64,000 nucleotides of DNA from Pinguiococcus pyrenoidosus (Eukaryota; Sar; Pinguiophyceae; Pinguiochrysidales; Pinguiochrysidaceae): NCBI GenBank assembly GCA_019677205.1, contig JAAMXY010001516.1, positions 124,001 through 188,000 on the forward strand, given 5' to 3'. Positions 53,725 through 64,000 of the stretch are shown piece after piece. Each line of letters opens with the position of its first letter. Position 1 is the stretch's first letter. The notes beneath the pieces were generated by a model. That model worked only from the letters and a program-made list of their open reading frames with translations. It was not told where the DNA came from and made no database searches. The translations under genes and the position numbers were made by a program.

Positions 53725-54298
53725 CTTGAAGACGGGCTCTTCGCGGTCCCGATCGAACGTCACTAGAGGAGCAAAGGCCTCTGGGTCAGCGGGTGAGAAG
53801 CGCTGAGGTGGCGTGTCGCTGCTGCGGCGTTGAGAGGTTTGCTGGACTTGCAAGAACTTTTTGCGGGCTAGGCTCTCCTATTCTCCCATGCTACGCAAAC
53901 TTGAAGGCCTCTTTCAAACATGAGGCTTCCGGTTGGTCGTCATCCTCCAAGACCTCCCGTTCATTGGACGAAGCATCCTTCTTAATGATACCTTTGACCA
54001 ACGGGAGAAGGAAGACGAAAACCAACACCAAAATTTGACGCAGGAATTCCAGTATGCTGTCGAATACTGGAACATGCCAAGTTGCCGCACGGTTTCTTCC
54101 ATCGCATTGCGCGCGCCTTTTCAGCCTCCCCGCGTCGTCTCAGGTGGAATGCTGCTGCCCTGCATAGTAGACGTTACAAGAATAAGCCTGAGGAGGCTTT
54201 GCTGAAGTGGCGGGGGAACTCTTGGGCAAAACCATTCCAGACCAGTCCTTTGGGCGGAGAAGGCAGAACATCGCCGGAGGCCTCCAAGAAGGGCAGGC

Positions 54299-55567
54299 AT
54301 GGACGATGGTGGCGCGGAGGGGCTGAGCGATGCGTTCGCTGCTGGGGTACTTGTGGAGAGACTGTCCGAGGGTGACAGAGTGGACCCTACCGTGGCCCAG
54401 CGAATCTTGTCCGGTCGCGAGAGCGGCGATTCCAGCGATTTACCGCCGACGTCGCTGCCACGGGGTCGGCAGCTTCTGGGGGCCCTGGATGAAGTGCTCG
54501 GCGCCGACGTCGACAGGAAGCATGCTCCCGCTAGTCCTGAGGACCTTCCGATGCCAACATTTGAGAGGCCCATTGCAGTCGACGACGAGGACGTCGAGTC
54601 CATCCGAAACACCGCCAATGCGTTGGATGGCGCTGACGAAGACGTGGGAGAAGCGAAGCTGTATGATCTAGGCTCCTTTTCTCGTGAAGCAAGAATTCTA
54701 AGCACTCCGAGAGAGGAGCTCGTTGGCGGGGAGGATGCAGCCGAGCAGCTCCCGGGGAGCGGCAGCCATGCAACCTCGAATGCTGCTCCGAGAGAACCAG
54801 CTCTGTCCAGTTCAAGATGCCTCCAAGCCTCTCACGAGGCAGATGCTTCTGAGAACGCCGACGAGGAGGCTACAGGAAATCAATTGAGGATGCGAGGGCC
54901 TCAGGAGACGAAGGAAGCGTTGAAAACCGGAGCATCGGGTTCCGGAAGTGGTGGTGACCTAGAGCAGCACTCGAACAGCCCAACGGGAAAGGAGGCTTCG
55001 AAAGAAGACGACCTCCTCTTGCACCTGCGGGACTCGCTGATGGAGATGGAGCAGGCTGTCCGGAAGCTCGACGAGCTCAGAAGTGATCTCACTAGAGCTT
55101 CGCACCGTTGCGCGAGCGGGAGTGACGAACCCGTCGACGCCCTGGAGGCGTTCATTGAACAAGCGTCTCCCAAAGCGCCGTGGAAAGGGTGGAAAGGGTG
55201 GAAAGGCGGTCATAAAAGCCAGTCTTCGCAGCGCAATGTGGTTTGGGAACCACCCTTACGGGAGACATACTTGAACAAGCTGCTGGAGAAAGAGCGCTCT
55301 TGGATGAAGGACGAGGTCGGGCTGCGAACGCGGGAAGAAGTCGTGAAAGGATCGGGGCCCACGTTTGGCCAATCTACGGTGTCTCTTGACCGCGACGGTA
55401 AGCGTAAAACCTCTCCCGGCAAGTTGCGTCCTCCTGACCTGACTTCTCCTGCTTTCTTAGACTATATCTTGATTCCCGTGGGATGGCACGCGAGCTGGGT
55501 GCACGCCAGCATGAAAGGGGAGCCTGCCTTGGAGGCGTATCAAGCAGGATACCGTGGGAGGAGGTGA
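54299..55567 (+). CDS. Hypothetical acidic, largely disordered protein
   Basis: One frame of 422 residues starting MDDGGAEGLSDAFAAGVLVE. The first ~220 residues are acidic and low in hydrophobics; a short coiled coil (LHLRDSLMEMEQAVRKLDEL) occurs near residue 250, followed by a WKGWKGWKG tandem encoded by a short GTGGAAAGG repeat, and a more ordered end (YLNKLLEKERSWMKDEVG, FLDYILIPVGWHASWVHASM). The composition and the lack of stops in one strand argue for a real gene, but no family is recognised. An upstream exon between 53900 and 54298 cannot be excluded. Confidence 0.5.
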   Translation: MDDGGAEGLSDAFAAGVLVERLSEGDRVDPTVAQRILSGRESGDSSDLPPTSLPRGRQLLGALDEVLGADVDRKHAPASPEDLPMPTFERPIAVDDEDVESIRNTANALDGADEDVGEAKLYDLGSFSREARILSTPREELVGGEDAAEQLPGSGSHATSNAAPREPALSSSRCLQASHEADASENADEEATGNQLRMRGPQETKEALKTGASGSGSGGDLEQHSNSPTGKEASKEDDLLLHLRDSLMEMEQAVRKLDELRSDLTRASHRCASGSDEPVDALEAFIEQASPKAPWKGWKGWKGGHKSQSSQRNVVWEPPLRETYLNKLLEKERSWMKDEVGLRTREEVVKGSGPTFGQSTVSLDRDGKRKTSPGKLRPPDLTSPAFLDYILIPVGWHASWVHASMKGEPALEAYQAGYRGRR

Positions 55568-55929
55568 AACACGCGGGGTGGGAAAGTAGGACAGACAACA
55601 GTCAGACTAAACAAAAAAGCTTCATACTGCCGCTCTCATGGTCCCCCTCTGCCGCATCGAAGTCTTCCAGTCGCTAGTGTCAGGCCACTCGTGGCGCACT
55701 GAAGGGCGAGAAGGGGCTCAAGTCGGAGGCGCGGGCGTTTCCTTCTGGACATGTTGCACATCCGGTGGGTAGGTACGGAAGATCCTCGAGATGAAGCAGG
55801 CCAGCTGACAAGTCAGCCAAGCCCGTGACGTGTTGGCGGACAGTCCATCTCCGCTGATCCTCCTTGTCCTGTCCTCATGCGAATCCTTGTGCAAGCACAG
55901 TGCCTTGTGGGCTTGTCGCGGATCCATAC
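55568..55929. other. Intergenic spacer between convergent genes
   Basis: 362 bp between the stop codons of the hypothetical (+) and the binding-protein gene (-); no feature seen. Confidence 0.4.
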
Positions 55930-58900
55930 TTACTGAATGTCCGATTCCCTGCTGTCCAGCTGAGCCTCCTCGAGGGTCGTCGTCTGCGAAATAAGCGCAT
56001 GATCGGGTTTTCCTTTCGTCGACGCGTTCCACGGCTTCGTGATCAGCACGGCAGCGACAATGAGGCCGACGACGACGAGAGGTACAATCACGGCGACCGC
56101 GATGAGCGTCGTGCTGTCGTCGTCGTCGCTATCGGTGCCGGTCGTCGCTGGTCTCGTGCATGCGTCACCCCGCTGCAGCCTCGGAGCCTCCGGATCGGGA
56201 CACGAAGTTTCAGGCATCTCCTCTTCGGTGAAGACATTCCTGAGCCACACTCGGGTGTGCACTGTGGTCGGCACATCGGGGTTGAGGATCGCGATCATGT
56301 CCTCTAGAAGCACATCCGGTTCGCTGACTCTTTCCTCGAACCACGCGTCGCCACCCAGCCGCGCTACGTCGTACGTGTTGCCCATCTGGACGGCCTTGAA
56401 CTGGTTGAGGGCCAATGTCTTGTTGTTCGAGGGATCCGCGGTCTCGCCATAGATGTCGTGCCAACCCAAGGTGAAGTCAGTCGAGACGCTCTTGACCACA
56501 AGGTAGTCGACGTCACCAAGAACGGCGAGGAGCTCTTCGTCGGTATAGAGGCTCGGCAAAGGATTGCCCAAAAAGTCGACACGGGAGATGGAACCTTCCA
56601 CGGCGCCCTCTTCGATGTACTCCCCTCCGGCACCTTCGGACACCTCACAGAAGTAGTTGGGACAGGGGCCGATCTCCCAGCCACCAGGTGAGCCCTTCCA
56701 TTCAATCCACGAGACCGTCGGCTTCGGCTGCAAGCCCAGCGCGTCGGCGCGCTCGAGATTGCACTCGTACGTTTCGACAAGCTGCGTCACAAGCTCAGTG
56801 CCGAGCGCTTCCTTGTTGTAAAACAGTGCCAGGAACTCGACCCACTCTCCTTGATTCAGCACGGTGTTCTCGTTGTACTCCGTGACCGCCACGGCGATGT
56901 CGCTCGCATCGGTCGGGAAGGAGGTGAAGATTACGTCCACGTCCAGCTCGGTCTCGATGTACGTGTAGTCGGGGCTGAACCCTGCGACCGCCACCTCTAT
57001 GTCGCCGCTGTCGACCAAAGCGCGTACGCAAGGGCTGTAGACGAAATCGAGACTCGTTCCCAGGGCAGCGATGGATCCGCGCTCCCCCAGCTGTTCAATC
57101 CAGGGGATGATCGTAGTGACCGCAACCACCGTGGCGCGTACCGGCACGCTGATGTACTTCTCGACGCCTGCGACGGTCGGCCGCGGGGTGCCGCATTGGT
57201 ACAGGACGACGGTCTCGTCGACGGCGGTGTTCCGGACGATCTTGTAGCTGTTGAAGTACTCCACCTCGATGGACAGGGCGTAATCGACCGTCATCTTGAC
57301 AGGGAAGTAATCGACCTCGGGGTCGTACTGGTCCTCCTGGATGCACAAGCCGTCGACGACGTTTCCGTCGGAGGGTTCCTCACAGCCGTCTCCGCGGACC
57401 ACCCGCGGAGCGGTAGGATCCTCGCAGGTCGTCTCGGGGCTTGCCTCCTCCGCGAAGACGTCCCGCAGCCAAACGCGGGTATGCTCAAGCGCGAGCAAGT
57501 CGTTGTTCAGAACAGACATGACATCCTCCAGAAGCACGTCGGGCTCGGAGCTTCTCTCCTCGAACCAGGCGTCGAGGCCGAGGCGAGTGACGTCGTAAAC
57601 CCTTTGCGCTTCCACGGCCACGAGCTGGTTGAGGACGTCGGTCTTGTTGACCGCGGCGCCGGGTCCATACAAATCATCCCAGCTGCCGGACTTGATGATC
57701 AAGACGTCCACATCTCGGACCACCTGCAAAAACTCCGCGTCTGTGTAGCGCGGGCCGAAGAAGCCCGTCACCGAACCGACCACGCCGGCAGTCTCGGCAG
57801 TGACGATGCGGCCACCAGCGTCCTCAGTAGTCTCGCAGAAATAGTTTGGGCATGCCCCAATGTCCCAGGCGTTGTCGAAGGTGCTCCACTCCACCCAGGC
57901 GACCGAGTAGTTGTTGCCCTGGAAGAAATCAGCGCGTCGCTCGTGGCACTCGTAGGTCTCCTTCATGGTTGTGAAGATTGCATTGGCCTGCGAACGGAAA
58001 CCGTGAGGGCAAGGTCCATTGCACGTATGTTTCTTCCTTAGCAGCTTCTGCTGCTTCCTCAGCAGCTTCTGCTGCTTCTCCTTGCTCCTTGCGCGCCAAC
58101 CTACCTCGGCCTCCTTGTTGTAGAAGAGAGACATGAACTCGATCCACTCGCCGGTGGTCAGCACGCTGTTCTCCAAGTATTCGGTCACGGCTACCGCAAG
58201 CGGATGGAGTCCTCCCTTCGGAATGGTGCCACATGAGCCGGACGACGCACGGCCGGTTCTCTTCCACGAGCGAGCAAAGGCACCTACCTCTGGGGTGAAG
58301 CTCTCGAAGACGATCTCCGCGCCGATAGCCTCGGCGGTGGTGTAGTTGGTGTTGAAACCATTGGCGGCGTCCACGATCTCTCCGCTTCGGAGCAGCGACG
58401 CCGTGCAGGGCGAGTACGGGGCGACCGTACCCCAGCCTGCGATCGTGGCACGCTCCCCGAGCTGCTCGATCCACGGCAGGAGCGTGGTGACGGCCACGAC
58501 GGACTTGGTGATGGGCACGCTGAAGTACTTGTCCGCGTCCGGGACGTTCGGGACGGGCGTGCCACACTGGTACAGGACGAACTTCTGCTCGTTGCCCGGA
58601 GCGGTGACTTCGACCACCTAGGAGGCGGCGTGAAAAGACTGAGACGGCGGCCGGCGTACGTGGTCTCTCGCCTCCGGATCTTGGGCGCCACTGCACTCCC
58701 CCCTCCGTCCCCTCGGTCGGGGCCCCGCGCAGGCGAGGCGAAGGGCCTCAGCGAAGGCCGAGGTGGCACATACCTTGTAGCTGTTGTTGTAGGTGACCTC
58801 GAAGTGGGTGGCAAAGTCCACGAGGATCTTGTCCGGGAAGTAGTCGACGCTTCCGTCGTACTGGCCGTCAGCGACGCAGCTGCCGTCCACGAGGTTGCCG

Positions 58901-58962
58901 GCTTGGGCCTGCGCGCCCACGAGGATGCAGAGGCCCAGAAAGGCGGCCACACGGAAAGACAT
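55930..58962 (-). CDS. Membrane-anchored protein with two tandem periplasmic-binding-protein-like domains
   Basis: Exons 58962-58774, 58617-58288, 58215-58105 and 57987-55930 join in phase. The product has a signal peptide (MSFRVAAFLGLCILVGAQAQ), two homologous domains of about 420 residues each, and near the C-terminus one membrane segment (TLIAVAVIVPLVVVGLIVAA) with a short charged tail. Both domains share GNLVDG/GNVVDG, YFPDKILVDFA/YFPVKMTVDYA, NSYK, LYQCGTP, VVAVTTLLPWIEQLGERATI (VVAVTTIIPWIEQLGER in the second), EW-FMSLFYNKEA, TYEC, CPNYFCE, YDVTRLGLDAWFEERSSEPD and VWLRDVFAEEASPETTCEDP. The pattern fits the class III (BtuF/FhuD-like) substrate-binding fold, without any ABC permease attached. 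Two introns (58216-58287 and 57988-58104) lie in open frame and were recognised only by comparison with the second, intronless domain. A cobalamin- or iron-chelate-binding surface protein (compare diatom CBA1) is the leading hypothesis; ligand unproven. Confidence 0.75.
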
Positions 58963-59588
58963 GGTGCGTGCGGTTCAGCGCGTGCGGCGTCCGAGGCGAG
59001 TCTGCGGGGGGACGAAATCGCTCACATGCGCGCAAATCCATTGGAAGTCGCGGATGCTCGGATTGGCCACCGAGTGATTGGGAATGCTACCGGCAGGGCC
59101 AATGTGCGCATCATATTCGGGAATAGACGGTCCGTTCACTTCCAAGGGAGTTGCAGGCTTGGCCCGGTCCTGGTCATAGCCCGTGACCAACATTGGGAAC
59201 GCGCCTTTGCACGCGCAGGGTTGGACGGGGCCAAACAAGGGTGGAATAAAGATTAGGAGTTGCCCTCGGCTGGCACGGGCAACAAACTGGTCCAACCAAC
59301 TTCCCCTGTCGGAGAAGCAAGTCGAAGTCGGGCATAGGATGGATGCTTGGAATCCTGTTCACCCGAGCCGTAGTTCCTGGAGATTAGCCCATTCCTGGGG
59401 GATTCTGCATTCATTGGTAGAGAGGAACATTCTGATGCATGATTCGTTCTTGCCACCTCTGCGATCACCAATGAAAATACCGGAACTTGTAAATCTCCTC
59501 GGATATGCTGGTCCTTGACCAATCCCTTTCCTTCTTTCCGCGTAAAGTGACGATCGGCGACTTTTATTAAGCTTTAAGCCCTTGGTTG

Positions 59589-59630
59589 GGCGGTTCACTT
59601 TTGGCGGTTCACTTTTGGCGGTTCACTTTT
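59589..59630. repeat. 14-bp tandem repeat, 3 copies
   Basis: Three perfect units of GGCGGTTCACTTTT at 59589, 59603 and 59617. Confidence 0.95.
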
Positions 59631-59675
59631 GGCGGACTTTCCGGGACTAGGGAGCGGCTTCCAGCTTGCGCGTTC

Positions 59676-59748
59676 TGGCAAGGACCAAGGGGCAAGGGGC
59701 AAGATGCAAGGGGCAAGATGCAAGGGGCAAGAGGCAAGGGGCAAGGGG
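59676..59748. repeat. GGCAAG-type heptamer/short-unit array
   Basis: Around ten imperfect units of GGCAAGG/GGCAAGA interspersed with ATGCAAG. The same unit type recurs in the last intron of the neighbouring TMEM63-like gene (60077-60120). Confidence 0.9.
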
Positions 59749-59885
59749 ATACCTTGGTTCTGGTTCCGGCGCCAAATTTCCTCAAGGTTTCCATCGCTCT
59801 TTCTCGTCCACTGACGCGAACAGTCCTCCGAGTGGAGTTCTCGCCCCAAAACCGCTTCCAAAACTCTGCGCACGCGGCGCCGGCC

Positions 59886-62800
59886 CTACATTCCCAGCTC
59901 ATCTAAGTTTACAGTCGGGCTCGGGATCTCGGCAGCGATGGGACTCGCATCGCGAAGATGGTCTTGGAGATACGTCGTGTCGTCGAACTTGGCGCAATCG
60001 ATCTTGTTCTTCGCCTCGGCTTGCTCAGTCCCTGCAAACGAATCCAAGCCACGATTATCAAGACAAGCAACGCAAAAGGCAAGAGGCAAGAGGCAAGAGG
60101 CAAGAGGCAAGAGGCAAAAGGCAAACGAGCAAATGGCAAAAGAGCAAATGGCAAAAGAGCAAATTGCGATAGGAAGTCGCGTATCTGCTCCGCTTCTTAC
60201 CTAGATACGGAAGCACCGCCGCGACTTCAAACTCCGCGCTCAGGCGCAGGCCGTAGTAGATCGTCACGATGGGGAAGATGCAACAGAAAAGGGCTTGCTC
60301 GTACGCAAGCTTGATGCAAAGATACGTCACCAGCGCTGTCGCAGAGCATCGAGCGATATTAGTTCGAGGCAATCCGAGGCAATCCGAGGCAATCCGAGGC
60401 GAGCTTGTGTTTTGCTGCGTACCTATCTGACCAGCCACCATAGTGGAGATGGTGAACTTCAGCGCGTCCCAGAAGTACACGCCCCCTCCCTCCGATAGGG
60501 GCACATATGTGTACAGGAGCTGGTGCTTGTACACCACGTAGGTCACCAGGAATGTGAAGAAGCCCACGACAGACAGCAGCGGCGAAATGATCTGGAACGC
60601 ATACACGATGATCTGCGAGATGAAAACGGATGCAAACGCATATCCGTAGTACAGGTAGTTTGGGCGCCCTTCCCATCGGCGCATCGCTTGCTTGCCGCGA
60701 GAGAAGCCATAGTACAGCCGCACGCACACATACTCAAGGATGGCGAGGAACCTCGAGATCTCGAAGGCCGGCACGATAAACATGTTGAAGAACAGAAGCT
60801 TCAGCGAGAACACCGACGCCGTCGGCAACGAGCTCCCCAGGATGTTCATGACGTGCGCCGGGTTTCGCAAAAGCTCGAAGACGACCGTGATGATCGCTCC
60901 ACTGATGACCGAGACGTAGATGTACGCCAGCTGGTACCAGAAGTAGCGCGTGAAGACCTTCTGCTGCACCAGCACGATGCTCTTCAGTCCCTCGAAGTAC
61001 GTCGCGGAGAACTCGAACACGTACGGACTGAGCGCCAGAACGAGCACGAACAGCGTCGATGGCAAGTTCTCGAAGAGAAGGACGTAGAAGAAGGCGTTCA
61101 CCTCGGTCGAGCAGTTGGGATCGATGTTCAGCGCTTGCAAGACGGCGCCGGCATTGGCGAAGGCCGCCATCGGAATGGAGAGACTCATGGCGCCGAAGAT
61201 GAAGACGCAATCCGCAACGAACTGCCGGGCTCGTGCCGTCTCGGTGTTGATACACACGTTGGACCACAGGACGTCGCGCGGCTCGGGAGCATTCTGAACG
61301 ATGAGCCGCGGGAAGTAGTCGTAGTTGTCCTTCAAGCTCTCAACGGGCGACTCCGACCTGGCGACGCCCTCTCCCTCGCCCGACTCTTCCTTCCCTTCGA
61401 CGTCGATCTCCTCCATGTCGTCCATGTCGGCGATGATGAAGTTTGGGTCGCTGTCGTCGGCCCGAGTACGGTAGAGGCTGAGCGAGTCCAGGACCCTCCG
61501 CGTGTCCCCTTCGCGCTCGAGGTTCTTCAGCTCCTCAATATCGGGGAAGATCTTGCGGGCGATGGTGAGCCTCCGCGACCTCAGCCTGCCATCCAAGATG
61601 ATCTGCTGGCACTTGAGCTTGGCCTTCAAGGTCTTGAAAGTGATGAAAGCCGTCGAGGACGGGCGGATGCCGCGGTGCGTCGGGTAGGGGCTGCAGTGGG
61701 AAAGGGCACGCGCGATCCAGCGCAAGGTTCTGAGGATTCCCTGCACGGTGTAGATCAAGGCATCTGCGATTTCCCGGAGGCTGGCAGAGCAAGCGGCGGC
61801 GCCGAGAGAGCTGCCGGTCGACAGGCTTGGCGTGGTGTTCTTAGACGACTTGGCCATATCGTTCGCCGTGAGCCGCTCGCTCTGGCCGCCATCACCGTGG
61901 AAGGGGGACAGGTGCATCTCCACGTCACGACTGCCGCCATCCGACAGCGTCCTGATCCGGTCGTACTCGGCGATGTCGTTCTCGATGGGCTGCGTCGCGC
62001 CCCAGGCCAAAAGCGACCGAATGAGGCGACGGTGGAAGCGCTCAATCTTCAGCTCCATCCACTCCAACGCATTCTCCACTCGTCCGCCGTCGAATTCATC
62101 CACGGTGGCCGTATCAGCCTCGCCCGCGAGCGGCCCGACGATTTCCTTCCGCGGCGTCCTGGACGGAGAAGACGGCACCGGCAACTCCGTGCCCTCCGCG
62201 GGGGTGGAGAAGTCTGGAACGAGCAGGCCACCGCTGTTGTCGCCGCCAGTGATCCGGTGCCCGAGCTCGGCGATGGTCAAGGCCTTCTGCGTCTCGCCGA
62301 TGCGGATCACGTTCAGGCAGTCCAGGACCGTCTGGAGCCACTGCGCCCGTGCTGCCTTGCGAACTCCACACACGATCTGCGACTCGTCCGCGCGGCAGAA
62401 GCCACAGTAGCAGATGGTCTCCATCGTCGTCAGCAGGAACACGCGCAGCAGGGTGAAGAACCGGTAGACGGAGCCATACCAATGGTACTCCGCGCGAAGA
62501 GTGGCCTCTTCCACCGGTGTCTTTCGCCAGGGAAACACCGTCTCCGTCACGCCCGCCGTTCGCTTCAGCATGGTGCTCTCCTCGATGTTCTCCTTCAGCT
62601 CATTCGCGGACAGCCACGCCTGCCTCACGCGGCTGCTGTACACGCAGCAGTTCACGCTGAAGACTTCTCCATCGCTGATCTTGTTGAAGTACGTCCGCAG
62701 AGCGCCGTTGGAGCGAAGGCTGGGCGGCAGCCCTTCCACCAGGATGCTGTACACCGCCTGCTTGCTCGCACTGGGGTCGCCGTTGAACTGGAAGTACCGC

Positions 62801-63441
62801 TGCAGCTTGGAGAACAGGAGGAACTCCTTGTGCAGCTGGTTCAGGGCGTGCAGCGTGAAGAGGCCAGAAAGCAAGGCCGGGATCCAGAGCACGCGGTCGG
62901 CATCGGTCTCCCACCAGCTGCTCTCCGCGCTGCGGATCTCGGCGCCACGGATGTTCGCCATGGTCCACGACAGGAAGCGGCCGTCGTCGAATTCCTCTCC
63001 GTGCTCCCGGTAGACGGGAAGGAGGAAGATGGCGCCCAGGAGCGCCGCGAAGCCGGCTTGCCTCGTGGCCATCTTGAGGAACCGCAGGAAGCAGTAGGCG
63101 TCCAGGCCCACCGCTTGGAAGAGCCGGTTGTCTTCGGCCTTGCATCGCGGATCATCGCCGTCGTCGGGAACCCGAAGCGTCGCCCAAAGCCAGGCGAACG
63201 GGCCGGATCCCCTCTTCGGTGGTGTGAGCGCATGGCCGTGCAGTCGTCGGGACTCGTAGGTATCAAAAAGCCGCGTGGAGTACACGGCTCGGTCGAGCGC
63301 TGGGAAGCGCTTGGTGACCTCGTACACGGACAGCAGGAGCACCGCCACCATCACGCAGAAGAGCAGCGTCCAGCCGATGTTTTGCCATGGCTCCAGTGTG
63401 GAATCGGTCGTGTCTTCGCAGTTGTCTTGAAAGACACCCAT
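59886..63441 (-). CDS. TMEM63/OSCA/CSC1-family membrane channel
   Basis: Exons 63441-60423, 60335-60201 and 60031-59886 join in phase and give 1099 residues. The N-terminal membrane segments (WTLLFCVMVAVLLLSVYEVT), VGLDAYCFLRFLKMATRQAG, a large cytosolic domain and RSRRLTIARKIFPDIEE give way to DVLWSNVCINTETARARQFV. The C-terminal block of about seven membrane helices includes AFFYVLLFENLPSTLFVLVL and YLAYGF-like aromatic pore regions. These are hallmarks of the calcium-permeable, stretch- and osmotically-gated OSCA/TMEM63 (CSC1, DUF221) family. Compared with ~750-800 residues usually, the cytosolic loop carries two disordered insertions (about residues 390-560). The last exon adds a soluble tail ending SPTVNLDELGM, reached through a 169-nt intron full of GGCAAGA repeats. 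The first intron (60336-60422) contains four copies of a 10-bp repeat. Confidence 0.9.
60077..60165. repeat. Intronic minisatellites (AGGCAAG and 15-bp unit)
   Basis: Five copies of AGGCAAG at about 60077-60120 followed by 2.5 copies of GAGCAAATGGCAAAA at 60127-60165. Both are inside intron 60032-60200; on the sense (-) strand they read as C/T-rich sequence ahead of the acceptor. Confidence 0.9.
60364..60402. repeat. 10-bp tandem repeat in an intron
   Basis: Four units of CGAGGCAATC inside intron 60336-60422 of the TMEM63-like gene. Confidence 0.9.
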
Positions 63442-63860
63442 CCTGTCGACTCCCGCACCACTGCAAGCCCTCTGCGCGCGGGATCACCCGTCCACGGCCC
63501 TCGAGAGCGACGTTGGCGCGAGCGTCTGCCGACTCGAAAAGCGGCCGAAAAGTGCAGCGCGCCCGTCCACGCCGCGGAGAAGAGTAATCCCACCTTGGGT
63601 TGTTTCTTCGACGGTCGTTGCGCCCCATTTTCGCTCGCTCGTGTTCCGCGCGCTATCCTTACGATGATAGTGTCACTTCTCGGTCCCAGAAGGCCAATGA
63701 GATCGCCGCTTCCATAAAATTGGCTGCGCATTGGATGTTCCCAGCGGTGCCACGCGCTATTCCGCCATAGGACGGGATTCAATCACGCTGCTGACGAAGT
63801 CCAGAACGGTCGAGATGCCCGCGGAGCCTATACGTCAATGCTTCGGAAACTTTTGATCCA
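63442..63860. promoter_or_regulatory. Upstream region of the TMEM63-like gene
   Basis: About 420 bp upstream of the TMEM63-like start. It should hold that promoter; no specific motif was recognised. Confidence 0.35.
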
Positions 63861-64000
63861 ATGAAGCTTTGGAAGAAGGCCTGCGAGCTTCTCCGAAGCT
63901 GCGAGGACGGCGCGCGTCCAATCGTCGCGCCGATCGCGCGTCAGCTGAGCTCGAAAAGATCGAGGAGGCAAAAAGCGCGGATTCGGAGCGCCTCTCCAGC
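63861..64000 (+). CDS. Possible start of a gene running off the window
   Basis: From an ATG at 63861 the frame stays open to the window edge (47 codons, MKLWKKACELLRSCEDGARP). It is divergent from the TMEM63-like gene. Basic composition; no family can be judged from this length. Confidence 0.2.
   Translation, partial: MKLWKKACELLRSCEDGARPIVAPIARQLSSKRSRRQKARIRSASP

Larger units (their letters stand above)
58963..59885. other. Intergenic region with two minisatellites
   Basis: About 920 bp between the start of the binding-protein gene and the 3' end of the TMEM63-like gene, both on the - strand. It holds the 14-bp and GGCAAGR repeats listed separately; no supported coding sequence. Confidence 0.5.

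Noticed and set aside
60523-63717. A 1064-codon open frame on the + strand opposite the TMEM63-like gene
   Set aside because: It is antisense to a clearly conserved membrane protein, its translation is rich in H, R, E, Q and V as expected for the complement of hydrophobic codons, and it shows no domain. High GC with codon bias explains its length.

Overview
The window is nuclear DNA of a eukaryotic microalga, most likely a flagellated alga with a complex plastid of red-algal origin (stramenopile or haptophyte grade). Four lines of evidence support this. Almost every gene is split by short GT-AG introns, mostly 60-100 nt. The ClpP protease begins with a signal peptide ending in AAAGF followed by a basic transit-like stretch, the bipartite presequence pattern of complex red plastids. 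A dynein regulatory complex subunit (DRC9/IQCG) is present, which implies motile flagella. The tenascin/EGF-like gene at the left edge belongs to a secreted family common in stramenopiles and their relatives. No viral, prokaryotic, CRISPR or transposase-like region was seen.

Layout. 0-6 kb: 3' end of an EGF/tenascin-like gene (+), converging on COG2 (-), then a basic hypothetical protein (+). 6-17 kb: two coiled-coil proteins and a very large PHD-finger/TFIIS-M-like/SPOC nuclear protein (-). 17-23 kb: a CDF metal transporter (+), a repeat-rich WW-like protein (-) and a proline-iminopeptidase-like hydrolase (+). 23-30 kb: Sec61 alpha and a P5A ATPase (ATP13A1/Spf1 type), adjacent on the - strand, both concerned with ER membrane protein topology. 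31-38 kb: a single-TM hypothetical (+), DRC9 (-), divergent from an LRR protein (+), and an FHA coiled-coil protein (-). 38-46 kb: nicotinate phosphoribosyltransferase (+), a TMEM184/OST-alpha-like membrane protein (-) and a coiled-coil/LRR protein (-). 46-55 kb: a possible RNA polymerase I A34.5-like protein (-), plastid ClpP (+), an LRR protein (-), a secreted protein built of repeated ~60-residue modules (-) and a disordered hypothetical (+). 55-64 kb: a secreted, membrane-anchored protein with two tandem periplasmic-binding-protein-like domains (-), which is the most interesting gene here, then a TMEM63/OSCA/CSC1-type channel (-).

Exon structures were built by hand from reading frame, splice phase and family continuity, and every junction given was checked for phase. 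Points of special interest are the tandem binding protein, in which the first domain has introns and the second has none; three introns of only 32-34 nt required by frame; short AT-rich islands in otherwise GC-rich DNA, several between divergent genes; and G/C-rich minisatellites that read as pyrimidine tracts in the sense of the genes carrying them.
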